A stretch of 64,000 nucleotides of DNA from CAHJXF01 sp038225855 (GTDB lineage Bacteria > Pseudomonadota > Gammaproteobacteria > Burkholderiales > Burkholderiaceae_D), in contig JBBRQU010000015.1 in NCBI GenBank assembly GCA_038225855.1, positions 22,742 to 86,741 of the forward strand. The letters are read 5' to 3'. The position numbers and the translations under genes were made by a program. The notes beneath the pieces are model-generated. The model had not been told where the DNA came from, ran no database searches, and saw only the letters and a list, made by a program, of their open reading frames with translations. Of this stretch, positions 8,033-16,870 are shown piece after piece. Every line of letters starts with the position of its first letter. The first letter of the stretch is position 1.

Positions 8033-8968
8033 TTACCAAGGATTATAGCCGAAAACCCTGGAGAAGACTTCGGCAATGTGATCGCGCGAAGGTTCGTGAT
8101 TCTGGGGGCCTTGGCGCGCGATCTTCAGCGCGCCCAGGGTGCTTGCGAGGCGCCCTGTCGTATCCCAGTCCATTCCTTTCGACAGGCCGTAGAGCAGGCC
8201 GCCGCGATACGCGTCGCCGCAACCGGTCGGGTCGGCGATGCGCTCGGGCTTCACGCTCGGAATGATGTGCACGCCATCGCTTGCATAAATGGTCGAACCC
8301 ATGCCGCCCTGCGTGACGACGAGCGCCTTCACCGAGCGCGCGAGTTCGTCGAAGCTGCGTTGCGTACGGTCGGCCAACATGCGCGCTTCGTAATCGTTGA
8401 CCGTCACGTAGTCGGCCAGATCGATGAACTCCATCAACTCTGCGCCGCTGAACATCGGCAGTCCCTGCCCGGGATCGAAGACGAAGGGGATGCCTGCGTC
8501 GGCGAGTTCGCGCGCGTGCTGGATCATTCCTTCGCGGGCATCGGGTGCGACGATGGCCAGTTCGATGTCGGGCGCATCGGCGACGTGATTGATCGGCGAG
8601 CCGCTCATCGCGCCCGGATGGAACGCCGTGATCTGGTTGTCGTCGAGGTCGGTCGTGATGAACGCCTGCGCCGTGAATGCAGCGGGCATCGTACGCACGT
8701 GCCTGGTCTCGAGGCGGAGTGCCTCGAGACGCGCGAGGTACGAAGCCGCGTCATCGCCCACGCAAGCCATGATGACCGGTTCTCCGCCAAGCAGATGCAG
8801 GTTGTACGCGATGTTGCCGGCCGTGCCGCCGAAGTCGCGGCGCAATTCAGGAACGAGGAAGGCCACGTTCAGGATATGAACCTGGTCGGGGAGGATCTGA
8901 TCCTTGAATCGCCCCTCGAACACCATGATGGTGTCGTAAGCCAGAGAGCCGCAGATCAGTGTTCGCAT
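8033..8968 (-). CDS. PfkB-family carbohydrate/nucleoside kinase
   Basis: This 311-residue protein is a ribokinase-fold kinase. The first PfkB signature region is FGGTAGNIAYNLHLLGG. The second, DPTGCGDAYRGGLLYG, holds the catalytic Asp and the anion hole. Conserved VNDYEA and VVTQGG segments lie between them. It is adenosine-kinase-like in overall pattern, but the substrate cannot be read from sequence. A TTG nine bases upstream (8977) could also start it; the ATG is preferred. It is the last gene of a minus-strand series that begins with the biosynthetic genes upstream. Confidence 0.82.
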   Translation of the reverse strand: MRTLICGSLAYDTIMVFEGRFKDQILPDQVHILNVAFLVPELRRDFGGTAGNIAYNLHLLGGEPVIMACVGDDAASYLARLEALRLETRHVRTMPAAFTAQAFITTDLDDNQITAFHPGAMSGSPINHVADAPDIELAIVAPDAREGMIQHARELADAGIPFVFDPGQGLPMFSGAELMEFIDLADYVTVNDYEARMLADRTQRSFDELARSVKALVVTQGGMGSTIYASDGVHIIPSVKPERIADPTGCGDAYRGGLLYGLSKGMDWDTTGRLASTLGALKIARQGPQNHEPSRDHIAEVFSRVFGYNPW

Positions 8969-8996
8969 CGAGGGCAATAGTCGCAGAGGAGGGTGG

Positions 8997-10088
8997 TCAG
9001 GGATAGAACTGTTCGAGGCGATAACCGACGAACCGCAGGTCGTTGAGCTCGAACATCATGCGCAGCGGCAATTCGCTCTCGGCGGCAAAGCCGGGTTGCG
9101 GCCTGGCGCCGGCGTCGCGCGACGGCGCGAGGTAATCCTCGGGACGCAGAGCGCGGCGCAAGATAGGCCGATCCTGCGTATCGGTCAAGGTGAGCTCCAG
9201 ATACGGATAGCGCATTGCGACTGCTGCGCGATTGCGCAGCAGCGCCGTCAACGTGTAGAGACTGGAGTTCGGTCCCGAGGATTGCAGCGCAGTCGATTCG
9301 ATCGTGATCGCGTCGATATGCGCGGGATAGTCCACTACGCAGCGCAGCGACGCACACGCGGCAACCAGCCAGGGTTTGATGGCCGGCGCCCGCACGGACA
9401 ACTCGTTGCGCCACACATAGGCGGCCTGCGCGGCGAGAGCGAGGGCGGCGACGATCGAGAGGAATACGAGCGTCCATCTCTCGGCGCGCGAACGTTCGCT
9501 TCGCGGCGCGCCGGCACGCAGGAACACAGGTGCTTCGAGGACCTTCGAGCTGCGGTCCCATTCGACGGACACGCGGCGATCCTGGAGGGAACGCAGCTTG
9601 AAGTTCTCTACGGCTTTCGCCGGCAATTCCGTTTCGCTCTCGGGGGCGGCAGTGGAAGCGGGAGCAGGTGCGGGTGCGGCAGGTCCGCTTTGCGGGAGCC
9701 ACCACTCGCTGAACACGGCCCCTTCGACCGGGCCGGGTGCGGGAGTTTGCGCGACCGGCGGCGGGTCCTCGAATTCTTCGTCGATGTGCTGGCTCGGCGC
9801 GAGCAAGGCGATTTCGCCGGCGTCGACTCCGTGCCGGTCTGCATCGACGCGGTCATGGAAGTGGTCATCTGCGCGGACATCGTTGCCCGTAGCGATGGGC
9901 GCGGATGGGTCCGCGGGGGTCTCTTGTTCTTCGAGAACGTCGAGATCCTCGACGCGAACCAGGGCATCGAGAGAATTGAAGGTATTGCGGCATTGTCCGC
10001 AACGAACCATGCCGCTCTTGGCCGCGGCTTGCGTCGTGCTGATGCGAAAGATCGTTTCGCATGCCGGGCAGCGGGTTGCAAGCGCCAT
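8997..10088 (-). CDS. MJ0042 zinc-ribbon/DUF3426 membrane protein
   Basis: This 363-residue protein begins with a zinc ribbon, CPAC at residues 7-10 and CGQC at 30-33. A long acidic and proline-rich linker follows. A membrane helix (WTLVFLSIVAALALAAQAAY, about residues 220-240) leads into a C-terminal DUF3426 domain predicted to lie outside the cytoplasm. Its function is unknown. It lies 3 nt from prmA, an arrangement common in Betaproteobacteria that suggests co-expression. Confidence 0.85.
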   Translation of the reverse strand: MALATRCPACETIFRISTTQAAAKSGMVRCGQCRNTFNSLDALVRVEDLDVLEEQETPADPSAPIATGNDVRADDHFHDRVDADRHGVDAGEIALLAPSQHIDEEFEDPPPVAQTPAPGPVEGAVFSEWWLPQSGPAAPAPAPASTAAPESETELPAKAVENFKLRSLQDRRVSVEWDRSSKVLEAPVFLRAGAPRSERSRAERWTLVFLSIVAALALAAQAAYVWRNELSVRAPAIKPWLVAACASLRCVVDYPAHIDAITIESTALQSSGPNSSLYTLTALLRNRAAVAMRYPYLELTLTDTQDRPILRRALRPEDYLAPSRDAGARPQPGFAAESELPLRMMFELNDLRFVGYRLEQFYP

Positions 10089-10091
10089 CGT

Positions 10092-11009
10092 CTATCGTCC
10101 CTGGTTCCTGTGTCGCGCGCCGACTAGGCAGACCCACCCCTCGTCGCTGCGCCACACATCCATCGCGATCTTCGGCGCATAGGCCGTTGCAACCTCGCGC
10201 CACTGACGTTCGAGAATACCGGACAAGACGAGGCGACCGCCGGGCGCGACCAGCGCGGTCAGCAACGGCGCGAGCAGCTTGAGCGGATTCGACAGGATAT
10301 TCGCGATCACGACGTCGGCCGGTGCGCTTTCGAATGTCTGTGACGATGTGAATGTGATCGCGGCCTGGTTGTCGCGTGCGTTCGCGCGAGCCGCAATCAC
10401 CGCTTGCTCGTCGATGTCGGTGCCCACGACGCGGCCCGCACCGAGCTTCTTCGCCGCGATCGCAAGGATTCCCGAGCCGCACCCGTAGTCGATCACGCTC
10501 GCATCGCGCGGCATGTGTTGCTCGAGCCAGGTGAGACAAAGACGCGTGGTCGCATGGTCGCCGGTACCGAAAGCCATTCCAGGATCGAGCCCGAGCACGA
10601 TCGAGTCGGATTGCTTCGCGGCTTCGGGAAGCGCGTGCCATGAAGGCACGATCCACAGCCGACGGCCGATCGCGATCGGAACGAACTGCGATTGCGTGAG
10701 ACCCACCCAGTTCGCATCGGCAACTTCTCGACATGCATAGTCGCTCGGATCCGCGATGCCCGCGGCGGCGTATGCGCGTGCGAGAGCGGCGCCGATGGCG
10801 GCATCGCTATCGAACAACGCGATGACACGGCTGCGATTCCATGCCGCATTCGAATTCAGCGAACCCGGCTCGCCGAAGAGCGGCTCTTCATCGCTGCTTC
10901 CGGCATCGGCGTCCTCGAGCGCCGCCGATAGAGCGCCGGCTTCCAGCAAGGCATCCGACAAGGCTTCGGCGCGCTCGCGCGCTTCGGTCAGGACGACTTC
11001 GACGAACAT
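10092..11009 (-). CDS. prmA: Ribosomal protein L11 methyltransferase PrmA
   Basis: This 305-residue protein is a class I SAM-dependent methyltransferase that trimethylates ribosomal protein L11. The PrmA signature GLDPGMAFGTGDHATTRLCL precedes the SAM-binding motif IDYGCGSGILAIAA. The catalytic-side motif is ANILSNPL, in place of the usual NIL-N-PL pattern. The N-terminal substrate-recognition domain occupies about residues 1-110. It begins about 30 nt downstream of accC on the same strand. Confidence 0.94.
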   Translation of the reverse strand: MFVEVVLTEARERAEALSDALLEAGALSAALEDADAGSSDEEPLFGEPGSLNSNAAWNRSRVIALFDSDAAIGAALARAYAAAGIADPSDYACREVADANWVGLTQSQFVPIAIGRRLWIVPSWHALPEAAKQSDSIVLGLDPGMAFGTGDHATTRLCLTWLEQHMPRDASVIDYGCGSGILAIAAKKLGAGRVVGTDIDEQAVIAARANARDNQAAITFTSSQTFESAPADVVIANILSNPLKLLAPLLTALVAPGGRLVLSGILERQWREVATAYAPKIAMDVWRSDEGWVCLVGARHRNQGR

Positions 11010-11038
11010 TCGGTGCGAATCGCGACGTCAGTGCGACT

Positions 11039-12388
11039 TCAGGCCGGACGTTCGGCCAAGCGCTGCTCGAGATAATGAATGCTCGTGCCGCCCTTGATGA
11101 AGCGCGCGTCGGTCATCAGTTCGCGATGCAGCGGGATGTTGGTCTCGATGCCTTCGACGATCATCTCGGACAATGCCACGCGCATGCGCGCGAGCGCCTG
11201 GTCGCGATCGGCGCCGTAGGCGATCACCTTGCCGACCATCGAGTCGTAGTGCGGCGGTACGAAGTAGCCCGTGTAGGCGTGCGAGTCCACGCGGATGCCG
11301 GGGCCGCCCGGCGGATGCCACGCCGTGATGCGGCCGGGCGAGGGCGTGAACTTGAACGGACTCTCGGCATTGATGCGGCATTCGATCGCGTGGCCCTTCA
11401 GAACGATGTCCTTTTGGCGCAAGCGCAAGCGCTCGCCGGCCGCGATGTGAATCTGCTCCTGCACGATGTCGATACCGGTGATCAATTCAGTGACGGGATG
11501 CTCCACCTGAACCCGCGTGTTCATCTCGATGAAATAGAACTCGTTGTTCTCGTAGAGGAACTCGAAGGTTCCGGCGCCGCGATAGCCGATCTTCCGGCAC
11601 GCCTCGGCGCAACGATCGCCGATGCGATCGACCAGGCGCCGCGCAATGCCGGGCGCTGGCGCCTCCTCGATCACCTTTTGATGGCGCCGCTGCATCGAGC
11701 AGTCGCGCTCGCCCAGCCACACGGCGTTACGATAGCTGTCGGCGAGCACCTGGATCTCGACATGGCGCGGCGTCTCGAGGAACTTCTCCATGTACACGGT
11801 GGGATTGCCGAACGCAGCGCCCGCCTCGGCGCGTGTCATCGTCACGGCGTTCAGCAACGCAGCTTCGGTGTGCACGACCCGCATGCCGCGACCGCCGCCG
11901 CCACCGGCCGCCTTGATGATCACCGGATAGCCGACCTGTCGCGCGATGCGCACGATCTCCTTCGGGTCGTCCGGTAACGCGCCTTCGGAGCCCGGCACGC
12001 AGGGAACGCCGGCCGCGATCATCGCGTTCTTCGCGCTGACCTTGTCGCCCATCAAACGAATCGAGTCGGGCGAAGGTCCGATGAACACGAAGCCGGAGCG
12101 CTCGACGCGCTCGGCGAAGTCGGCGTTCTCCGAAAGAAATCCATAGCCCGGATGGATCGCTTCGGCATCGGTGACTTCAGCGGCGCTGATGATTGCGGGC
12201 ATGTTGAGATAACTCAACGCCGACGGCGCGGGGCCGATGCATACCGACTCGTCGGCGAGGCGCACGTACTTGGCATCGCGGTCCGCCTCGGAGTGGACCA
12301 TGACCGTACGTATGCCCATCTCGCGGCACGCGCGCTGGATGCGCAGCGCGATTTCCCCGCGATTGGCGATCAGGATTTTTCCGAACAT
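11039..12388 (-). CDS. accC: Biotin carboxylase subunit of acetyl-CoA carboxylase
   Basis: This 449-residue ATP-grasp enzyme carboxylates the biotin of AccB, the first half-reaction of fatty-acid synthesis. Visible motifs are the N-terminal MFGKILIANRGEIALRI, the glycine-rich loop KAAGGGGGRGMR, CSMQRRHQKVIEEAPAP, and the catalytic loop EMNTRVQVEHPVTE. The length is typical. accB lies 72 nt upstream on the same strand. Confidence 0.97.
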   Translation of the reverse strand: MFGKILIANRGEIALRIQRACREMGIRTVMVHSEADRDAKYVRLADESVCIGPAPSALSYLNMPAIISAAEVTDAEAIHPGYGFLSENADFAERVERSGFVFIGPSPDSIRLMGDKVSAKNAMIAAGVPCVPGSEGALPDDPKEIVRIARQVGYPVIIKAAGGGGGRGMRVVHTEAALLNAVTMTRAEAGAAFGNPTVYMEKFLETPRHVEIQVLADSYRNAVWLGERDCSMQRRHQKVIEEAPAPGIARRLVDRIGDRCAEACRKIGYRGAGTFEFLYENNEFYFIEMNTRVQVEHPVTELITGIDIVQEQIHIAAGERLRLRQKDIVLKGHAIECRINAESPFKFTPSPGRITAWHPPGGPGIRVDSHAYTGYFVPPHYDSMVGKVIAYGADRDQALARMRVALSEMIVEGIETNIPLHRELMTDARFIKGGTSIHYLEQRLAERPA

Positions 12389-12460
12389 GTACGGACCGCC
12401 TTCAGATGCGCGCAGCAGCGCGCCGTTGCGCTGAACGCTGCGCGAGAGGAGCTGCGGGCT

Positions 12461-12916
12461 TCACTCGATGCGAAACAGCGGCTGGCCGAATTCGACCGCC
12501 TGCCCATTCTCGACCAGGATTTCCTTGATGACGCCGTCGAAGCCCGCTTCGATTTCATTCAGGAGCTTCATCGCTTCGATGATGCAGATCGGCTCCGCGC
12601 TCTTGACGGTCTGCCCGATCTCCACATACGACGGCTTGTCCGGGCCGGGCGCGCGATAGAAGGTGCCGACCATCGGCGCCTTCACGATGTTGCCCTCGAT
12701 CTCGGCGGGCGCAGCGTCGGACGCTGCGAGAGGCGCCGCCACGGCAGGTGCTGCGACAGGGGCCGGCATATGCATCGGCAGGTACTGCATCTGCGGCATC
12801 GAGGCGCCGAGGTTCTTGACGATGCGGACCTTGCTGTCGCCTTCGGTGACTTCGAGCTCGGCAATCGTGGACTCTGCGACCAGGTCGATCAGTGTCTTCA
12901 GCTTGCGCAAATCCAT
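12461..12916 (-). CDS. accB: Biotin carboxyl carrier protein of acetyl-CoA carboxylase
   Basis: This 151-residue protein has an N-terminal helical segment, an Ala/Pro-rich linker (about residues 50-72) and a C-terminal biotinyl domain. Biotin is attached to Lys117 in EAMKL. The APMVGTFYRAPGPD segment is the protruding thumb typical of AccB. It is placed between aroQ and accC, as in many proteobacteria. Confidence 0.96.
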   Translation of the reverse strand: MDLRKLKTLIDLVAESTIAELEVTEGDSKVRIVKNLGASMPQMQYLPMHMPAPVAAPAVAAPLAASDAAPAEIEGNIVKAPMVGTFYRAPGPDKPSYVEIGQTVKSAEPICIIEAMKLLNEIEAGFDGVIKEILVENGQAVEFGQPLFRIE

Positions 12917-12975
12917 GGGCGAACTCCAATGACAAATTCAAGAGCGGGCGAAATTGACCGAGGTAGAAACTCGAA

Positions 12976-13425
12976 TCAAGAACGATCGGGCGCGTAGTCG
13001 AGCGCGTACATCATCGCGCTTCGATAGCCGGCGACTCCCAGACCGCACACCACGCCGACCGCCAGATCCGAAAAATACGAGTGATGGCGAAATGCCTCGC
13101 GCTTGTGTACGTTCGACAGATGCACCTCGATGAACGGGATCGCAACACCAGCCAGAGCATCGCGCAACGCGACGCTGGTATGCGTGAAGCCGGCGGGATT
13201 GATGATGATGAAGTCGCAGCCATCGTTCCGCGCCGCGTGGACCCGCTCGACCAGCGCCCCTTCGTGATTGCTCTGAAACGATCGCGCCATCGCGCCGCGT
13301 TCAGTTGCCATCCTGCTCAACTCGTCATCGATCTGCGCCAGCGTCGCATGTCCATAGACCCCGGGCTCACGTTCTCCGAGCAGATTGAGATTGGGTCCGT
13401 GAACAATCAACAGTGACTTCGCCAT
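12976..13425 (-). CDS. aroQ: Type II 3-dehydroquinate dehydratase
   Basis: This 149-residue protein catalyses the third step of the shikimate pathway. Family motifs are GPNLNLLGEREPGVYG (with the catalytic Tyr), INPAGFTHTSVALRDAL, the catalytic His in FIEVHLSNVHKRE, and FRHHSYFSDLA. The ATG at 13425 is preferred over a TTG at 13434. It heads the aroQ-accB-accC group, 130 nt after the thioredoxin-like gene. Confidence 0.95.
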   Translation of the reverse strand: MAKSLLIVHGPNLNLLGEREPGVYGHATLAQIDDELSRMATERGAMARSFQSNHEGALVERVHAARNDGCDFIIINPAGFTHTSVALRDALAGVAIPFIEVHLSNVHKREAFRHHSYFSDLAVGVVCGLGVAGYRSAMMYALDYAPDRS

Positions 13426-13555
13426 GCGCGGCAAACCGGTCCGGTGTTCGAATCGACGGGTGTCGAGCGCGGCAAGCGTAACACGGTGGCCGAACTAAAT
13501 TTCCGGCGCTAAATTTCCGCATTGCGGCCCGATCGTGCCTTGATCGGCGGCGAAC

Positions 13556-14134
13556 TCACCGTCGTTTCGCTGCACCGATAACGACCGACGCCTGCTTCGA
13601 AGGCGCGACGAAGGGCGCGATCCACTTCTGCAGCGTGGCCTCGTCGACGCGACCGAGTCGGCTCGCGAGAATGCGACCATCGGGGCCGAGCACGATCGTG
13701 AAGGGCAATGCCCCGGCGCGGTCGCCGAAAGCTCGCGCAAGCTCGGTCCCACCGGCGCCAGCCACGACCAGCGGATAGCTCGGCTTGAATCGCGCGTTGA
13801 AACTTGCGATGTTGGCCGGACTGTCGATTCCCAGTCCGACGAACGCCACCTTTCCCGCGTGCTGGGCATGGACGCGCGAGAAGGTCGGGATCTCCTCGAC
13901 GCACGGCACGCACCAGGTCGCCCAGAAGTTGACGACCACCACCTTGCCGCGATGCTCGCTCATCGCACGCACGACTCCGGTCGCATCGGGAAGCCGTTGC
14001 GCGTAGAAGATCTCCGCGCCGGGACTCGGCCCGGAACCCGCGGGCGACTCGCGTTGAATCGAGACGAAGGATCCCGCGGCAATCGCGAACAGCGCGACGA
14101 CGATGAAGAGGACAACCTTGTCGGAGCGTTTCAT
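13556..14134 (-). CDS. TlpA/ResA-type membrane-anchored thioredoxin-like protein
   Basis: This 192-residue protein has an N-terminal membrane anchor (VVLFIVVALFAIAAG) and a periplasmic thioredoxin fold. The redox motif is WCVPC in NFWATWCVPCVEEIPTF, and the cis-proline loop is ALPFTIVLGPDG. Members reduce periplasmic disulfides, often for cytochrome c maturation. The frame is open up to 14314, but that extension is a translation of a heptanucleotide repeat and a REP-like element, so MKRSDKV at 14134 is taken as the start. The ribosome-binding site is weak. Confidence 0.88.
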   Translation of the reverse strand: MKRSDKVVLFIVVALFAIAAGSFVSIQRESPAGSGPSPGAEIFYAQRLPDATGVVRAMSEHRGKVVVVNFWATWCVPCVEEIPTFSRVHAQHAGKVAFVGLGIDSPANIASFNARFKPSYPLVVAGAGGTELARAFGDRAGALPFTIVLGPDGRILASRLGRVDEATLQKWIAPFVAPSKQASVVIGAAKRR

Positions 14135-14145
14135 GGTTCTTTCTT

Positions 14146-14194
14146 CATCGTCCATCGTCCATCGTCCATCGTCCATCGTCCATCGTCCATCGTC
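14146..14194. repeat. Heptanucleotide tandem repeat, 7 copies
   Basis: Seven perfect copies of CATCGTC (GACGATG on the gene strand) fill 49 bp, starting 12 bp upstream of the TlpA-like start codon. Two further GTC triplets follow. The unit is not a multiple of three. Confidence 0.9.
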
Positions 14195-14212
14195 GTCGTC
14201 CCTGCGGCCTTT

Positions 14213-14290
14213 AGTCCCCGCGAAAGCGGGCAAGGGACCTAGCGGCGTGGCTTGCAAGACGCTGGATTCCCGCGTGCGCGGAAACGACGC
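14213..14290. repeat. REP-like hairpin pair A
   Basis: The first hairpin is CCCGC-GAAA-GCGGG (14217-14230). The second is a TTCCCGCG/CGCGGAA stem near 14267-14283. The pair has the organisation of copies near 18349, 53876 and 63570. Confidence 0.6.
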
Positions 14291-14303
14291 CATCGTTGCA
14301 TCC

Positions 14304-14945
14304 TCAATCATCATCGGCGATCAAGGACTCGACCGCGCGCAAGTCGCCGCGTTCTGTTTTCGCTCCACGCGCAGCATGCTGGTCGCGCGGATCGAGGACC
14401 ACGAGATGCACGGCTTCGATCCGGGCAGCCCGTGCGTCGGGACGCAAGGTGACCGCGCGAGGCGGCCAGACGAAGCTCAGCACTTCGGCGGCATCGCGTG
14501 CCTTGCGTCGATCGACTTCGAGCTGCGACACCTCGAACTCGATGCCCGCATTCAGCAGAAAGATCTCGATGTCCTTGGCGTTGTCGCTGAACACCTGCAG
14601 ATGCAGGTCGCTGTGCTCGCCCGCGGTCCCGTTGAACGCCGCGCCGGTCAGGAAAGGCTCGAAGGCGTCGAGAAAGCGCATCACGTCGGCCGCCGTGCGA
14701 CGCAGGCTCAACAAGCGCGCCGGCTGCGTGTCGGCCATGAAGAGCGCCTGATGCGCGCGCACCGCGGCTTCGACCGTCGCGTTGTCCGGCATGCAGTCGG
14801 AGGCCAGCCTGTCGCGCGCGTCGCCGGTCACTTCGCGCACCGCGCGGCGCTTGGCGCCCGCGTAGTCCATGCCATCTTCCGCGATGAGGCGCGCGGCGAC
14901 GGCAGCGATCTCGTCACGCAATGTAGGGTGATTCGATGGAAGCAT
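14304..14945 (-). CDS. Conserved hypothetical protein
   Basis: This 213-residue protein is predicted soluble and matches no family I can name. It has a helical N-terminal half with alternating acidic and basic residues, then a region rich in alpha/beta pattern (SDLHLQVFSDNAKDIEIFLLN, RAVTLRPDARAARIEAVHLVV). Its end lies close to the repeat region upstream of the TlpA-like gene. It shares the minus strand with the NERD-helicase gene and begins about 40 nt downstream of that gene's stop. Confidence 0.65.
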   Translation of the reverse strand: MLPSNHPTLRDEIAAVAARLIAEDGMDYAGAKRRAVREVTGDARDRLASDCMPDNATVEAAVRAHQALFMADTQPARLLSLRRTAADVMRFLDAFEPFLTGAAFNGTAGEHSDLHLQVFSDNAKDIEIFLLNAGIEFEVSQLEVDRRKARDAAEVLSFVWPPRAVTLRPDARAARIEAVHLVVLDPRDQHAARGAKTERGDLRAVESLIADDD

Positions 14946-14984
14946 GAGACGGCCGGTGGGTGAGAGCCGCGTGACTCGTGCGAT

Positions 14985-16715
14985 CTATTCTGCATGCGAG
15001 GCATCGACCATACAAATGCGTGCGGCGCGCTCGCTCATGATCAGCATCAGCCTGGTCGTCGCCCGCGTCGCGCCCACGAAGAGCTTGCGCACCGTCTTCT
15101 CGTCGAGCGCGTCGAAGTCGATCTCGGTAAAGATCACGCAAGGCGCCGACTGGCCCTTGAAGCGATAGATCGTTTCAGCCAGCACTTCGCCGTTGGTATA
15201 GACCGGATTGCCGAAGAGATCGTAGGTCCCCGCAAAACGTCGCAATGCATGCGGGCCGAGTTCATCGACTGCGAGCAGCTTCGAATGCTCGCGGCCCGCG
15301 AACGTCAGCACGGCGATGTCGCTGCGTCGATAGCCCGCCGCGAGCGCCTTCGTTATTGCGCGCATCGTCACGTCGATGAGCGAGCGCGTCGATGCCATGG
15401 AATCAGCGGCGGGGTCCGCGGCGTCGTCCTGCCCGACCCAGGTCGTGATCTCGAGTTCCGACCCCGACAGCGGACTCGCGGCCTTGATCGCGCGCATTTC
15501 CGTCGAGGCCGCGTCGGTCAGGCCGCCCGCGAGCAAGGGAACGATGGCATCGATGATGTCGCGCGGACTGCGGTAATTGGTCCGCGCGTGCAGCGTGACC
15601 CAGCCCTCGAGCGCAACCGCTTCACGCCCGTAGAGATTCTGCATCGGGTCTTCGAGCCAATAGGCTTTGCCGGCCGGCCGCAGAAAGCGCAGCGCGGCAT
15701 CGCGCCACTCGGACGTGAAGTCCTGACCTTCATCGACGATCACGACATCGAAGCGTTCGCTGTCGTCCGGCCGTGCATCCACGACCGCAGCCTCGAGTTG
15801 CGCGTACAAATCCTTCGCATTGAAATCGGGTTCGATGCCACGCGCGCGCAGCAGTCGATCGCCGTAGCCGTGAAAGGTCGCCACCGTGACACCGGCAGGC
15901 GCGATGCGCGCGATGTGATCGGCAAGCGGCCGGTTGTAGCAGAGGTAGAGCGCCGAACGTCCTTCTTCGAGCGCGTCGGCCAGGACGCGCAATGCGAGTT
16001 GCGTCTTGCCCGAGCCGGCGGTGCCTCGCACGCGCAGACGAAACGGGCTGAACTCGAGCTGCGTCGCCCACTCGGCGAGGCCGCCCGCGAGCCGCGTGAC
16101 CCAGGCATCGGTGCGGCCGATCAAGGTGGCGACATCGGTGACGAGCAGCAGTTGATCCGAGAAGAAGCGCAACGCAGTCGTCGCATCGACGCTGCCGGCG
16201 GGAGGTTCGGGGCCGAGCAGGTCGATCGCGATCGCGACCAGTTCCGATGCGCGCGATGCATCGACAATGCGTTCGGAAGAGATGCCTGCGCGGTCGGCAT
16301 CGCGGATCTTGTAGTCGGGACAGAACAGCAGGTAGTCGAGCGCGAGTCGTTGGTCGGCGCTGGTCTTCGCGCGTCGCGATTGCGAGAAGCGCGTCAACAG
16401 TCCTTCGATCGATCGCATGATCTGCGGCGCGACGCGTTTCCTCAGTGATCCATAGACCTTGATCAGTCCATCGGGCGTCTCTTCGAGAAACCCCGACTTC
16501 TGCTCGATCAACAGCACCCGGCCATTCGGCGCGACCACGATGAAGTCGATCTCGCCATACACCGAGCAGCCGTGTTCGACGCGTGTCCAGTGCACGCCGT
16601 GCAGCACCGTGAAATCGTCGGGCAGCCGGGCGAGCACGCGCAGCGTTTCGATCTCGCGAAGCGCCGAGCCGGAGAAGGCCAGGGTCTCCCAGCCGTCGGG
16701 AAGAATGCGAGCCAT
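14985..16715 (-). CDS. NERD-domain UvrD-like helicase/ATPase
   Basis: This 576-residue protein has an N-terminal NERD nuclease-related domain (about residues 20-130), with the acidic and Lys positions visible in YGEIDFIVVA and LLIEQKSG. A superfamily I helicase core follows, with Walker A GTAGSGKTQ, Walker B VVIVDEGQDF, an ARTNYRSP motif (motif IV region), and a C-terminal VGATRATTRLML motif VI. The start at 16715 (MARILPDGW) is preferred over upstream codons that translate a REP-like half element. Such NERD-helicases are found singly in many genomes; a DNA repair or defence role is proposed but not established. Confidence 0.85.
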   Translation of the reverse strand: MARILPDGWETLAFSGSALREIETLRVLARLPDDFTVLHGVHWTRVEHGCSVYGEIDFIVVAPNGRVLLIEQKSGFLEETPDGLIKVYGSLRKRVAPQIMRSIEGLLTRFSQSRRAKTSADQRLALDYLLFCPDYKIRDADRAGISSERIVDASRASELVAIAIDLLGPEPPAGSVDATTALRFFSDQLLLVTDVATLIGRTDAWVTRLAGGLAEWATQLEFSPFRLRVRGTAGSGKTQLALRVLADALEEGRSALYLCYNRPLADHIARIAPAGVTVATFHGYGDRLLRARGIEPDFNAKDLYAQLEAAVVDARPDDSERFDVVIVDEGQDFTSEWRDAALRFLRPAGKAYWLEDPMQNLYGREAVALEGWVTLHARTNYRSPRDIIDAIVPLLAGGLTDAASTEMRAIKAASPLSGSELEITTWVGQDDAADPAADSMASTRSLIDVTMRAITKALAAGYRRSDIAVLTFAGREHSKLLAVDELGPHALRRFAGTYDLFGNPVYTNGEVLAETIYRFKGQSAPCVIFTEIDFDALDEKTVRKLFVGATRATTRLMLIMSERAARICMVDASHAE

Positions 16716-16870
16716 GCGGGAAGGTCGGTTGGGATGTTGTGAGGTGGGTGATTCTAATGATGTTCGATCCCCGGTTCCCGCGGAAACGACGAAGTAATCG
16801 CAGAGAACTAGACGACGCCTCCGATACAATCCGCAGCGCTTCGGCTTTCGCCGCGCGCGTCGTCCCTCTC

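Noticed and set aside
8015..8980. 321-codon plus-strand open frame opposite the PfkB kinase
   Set aside because: The kinase on the minus strand has complete family motifs; the plus frame has none.
14146..14194. Possible CRISPR or VNTR array
   Set aside because: Units are 7 bp with no spacers, so it is a simple tandem repeat.
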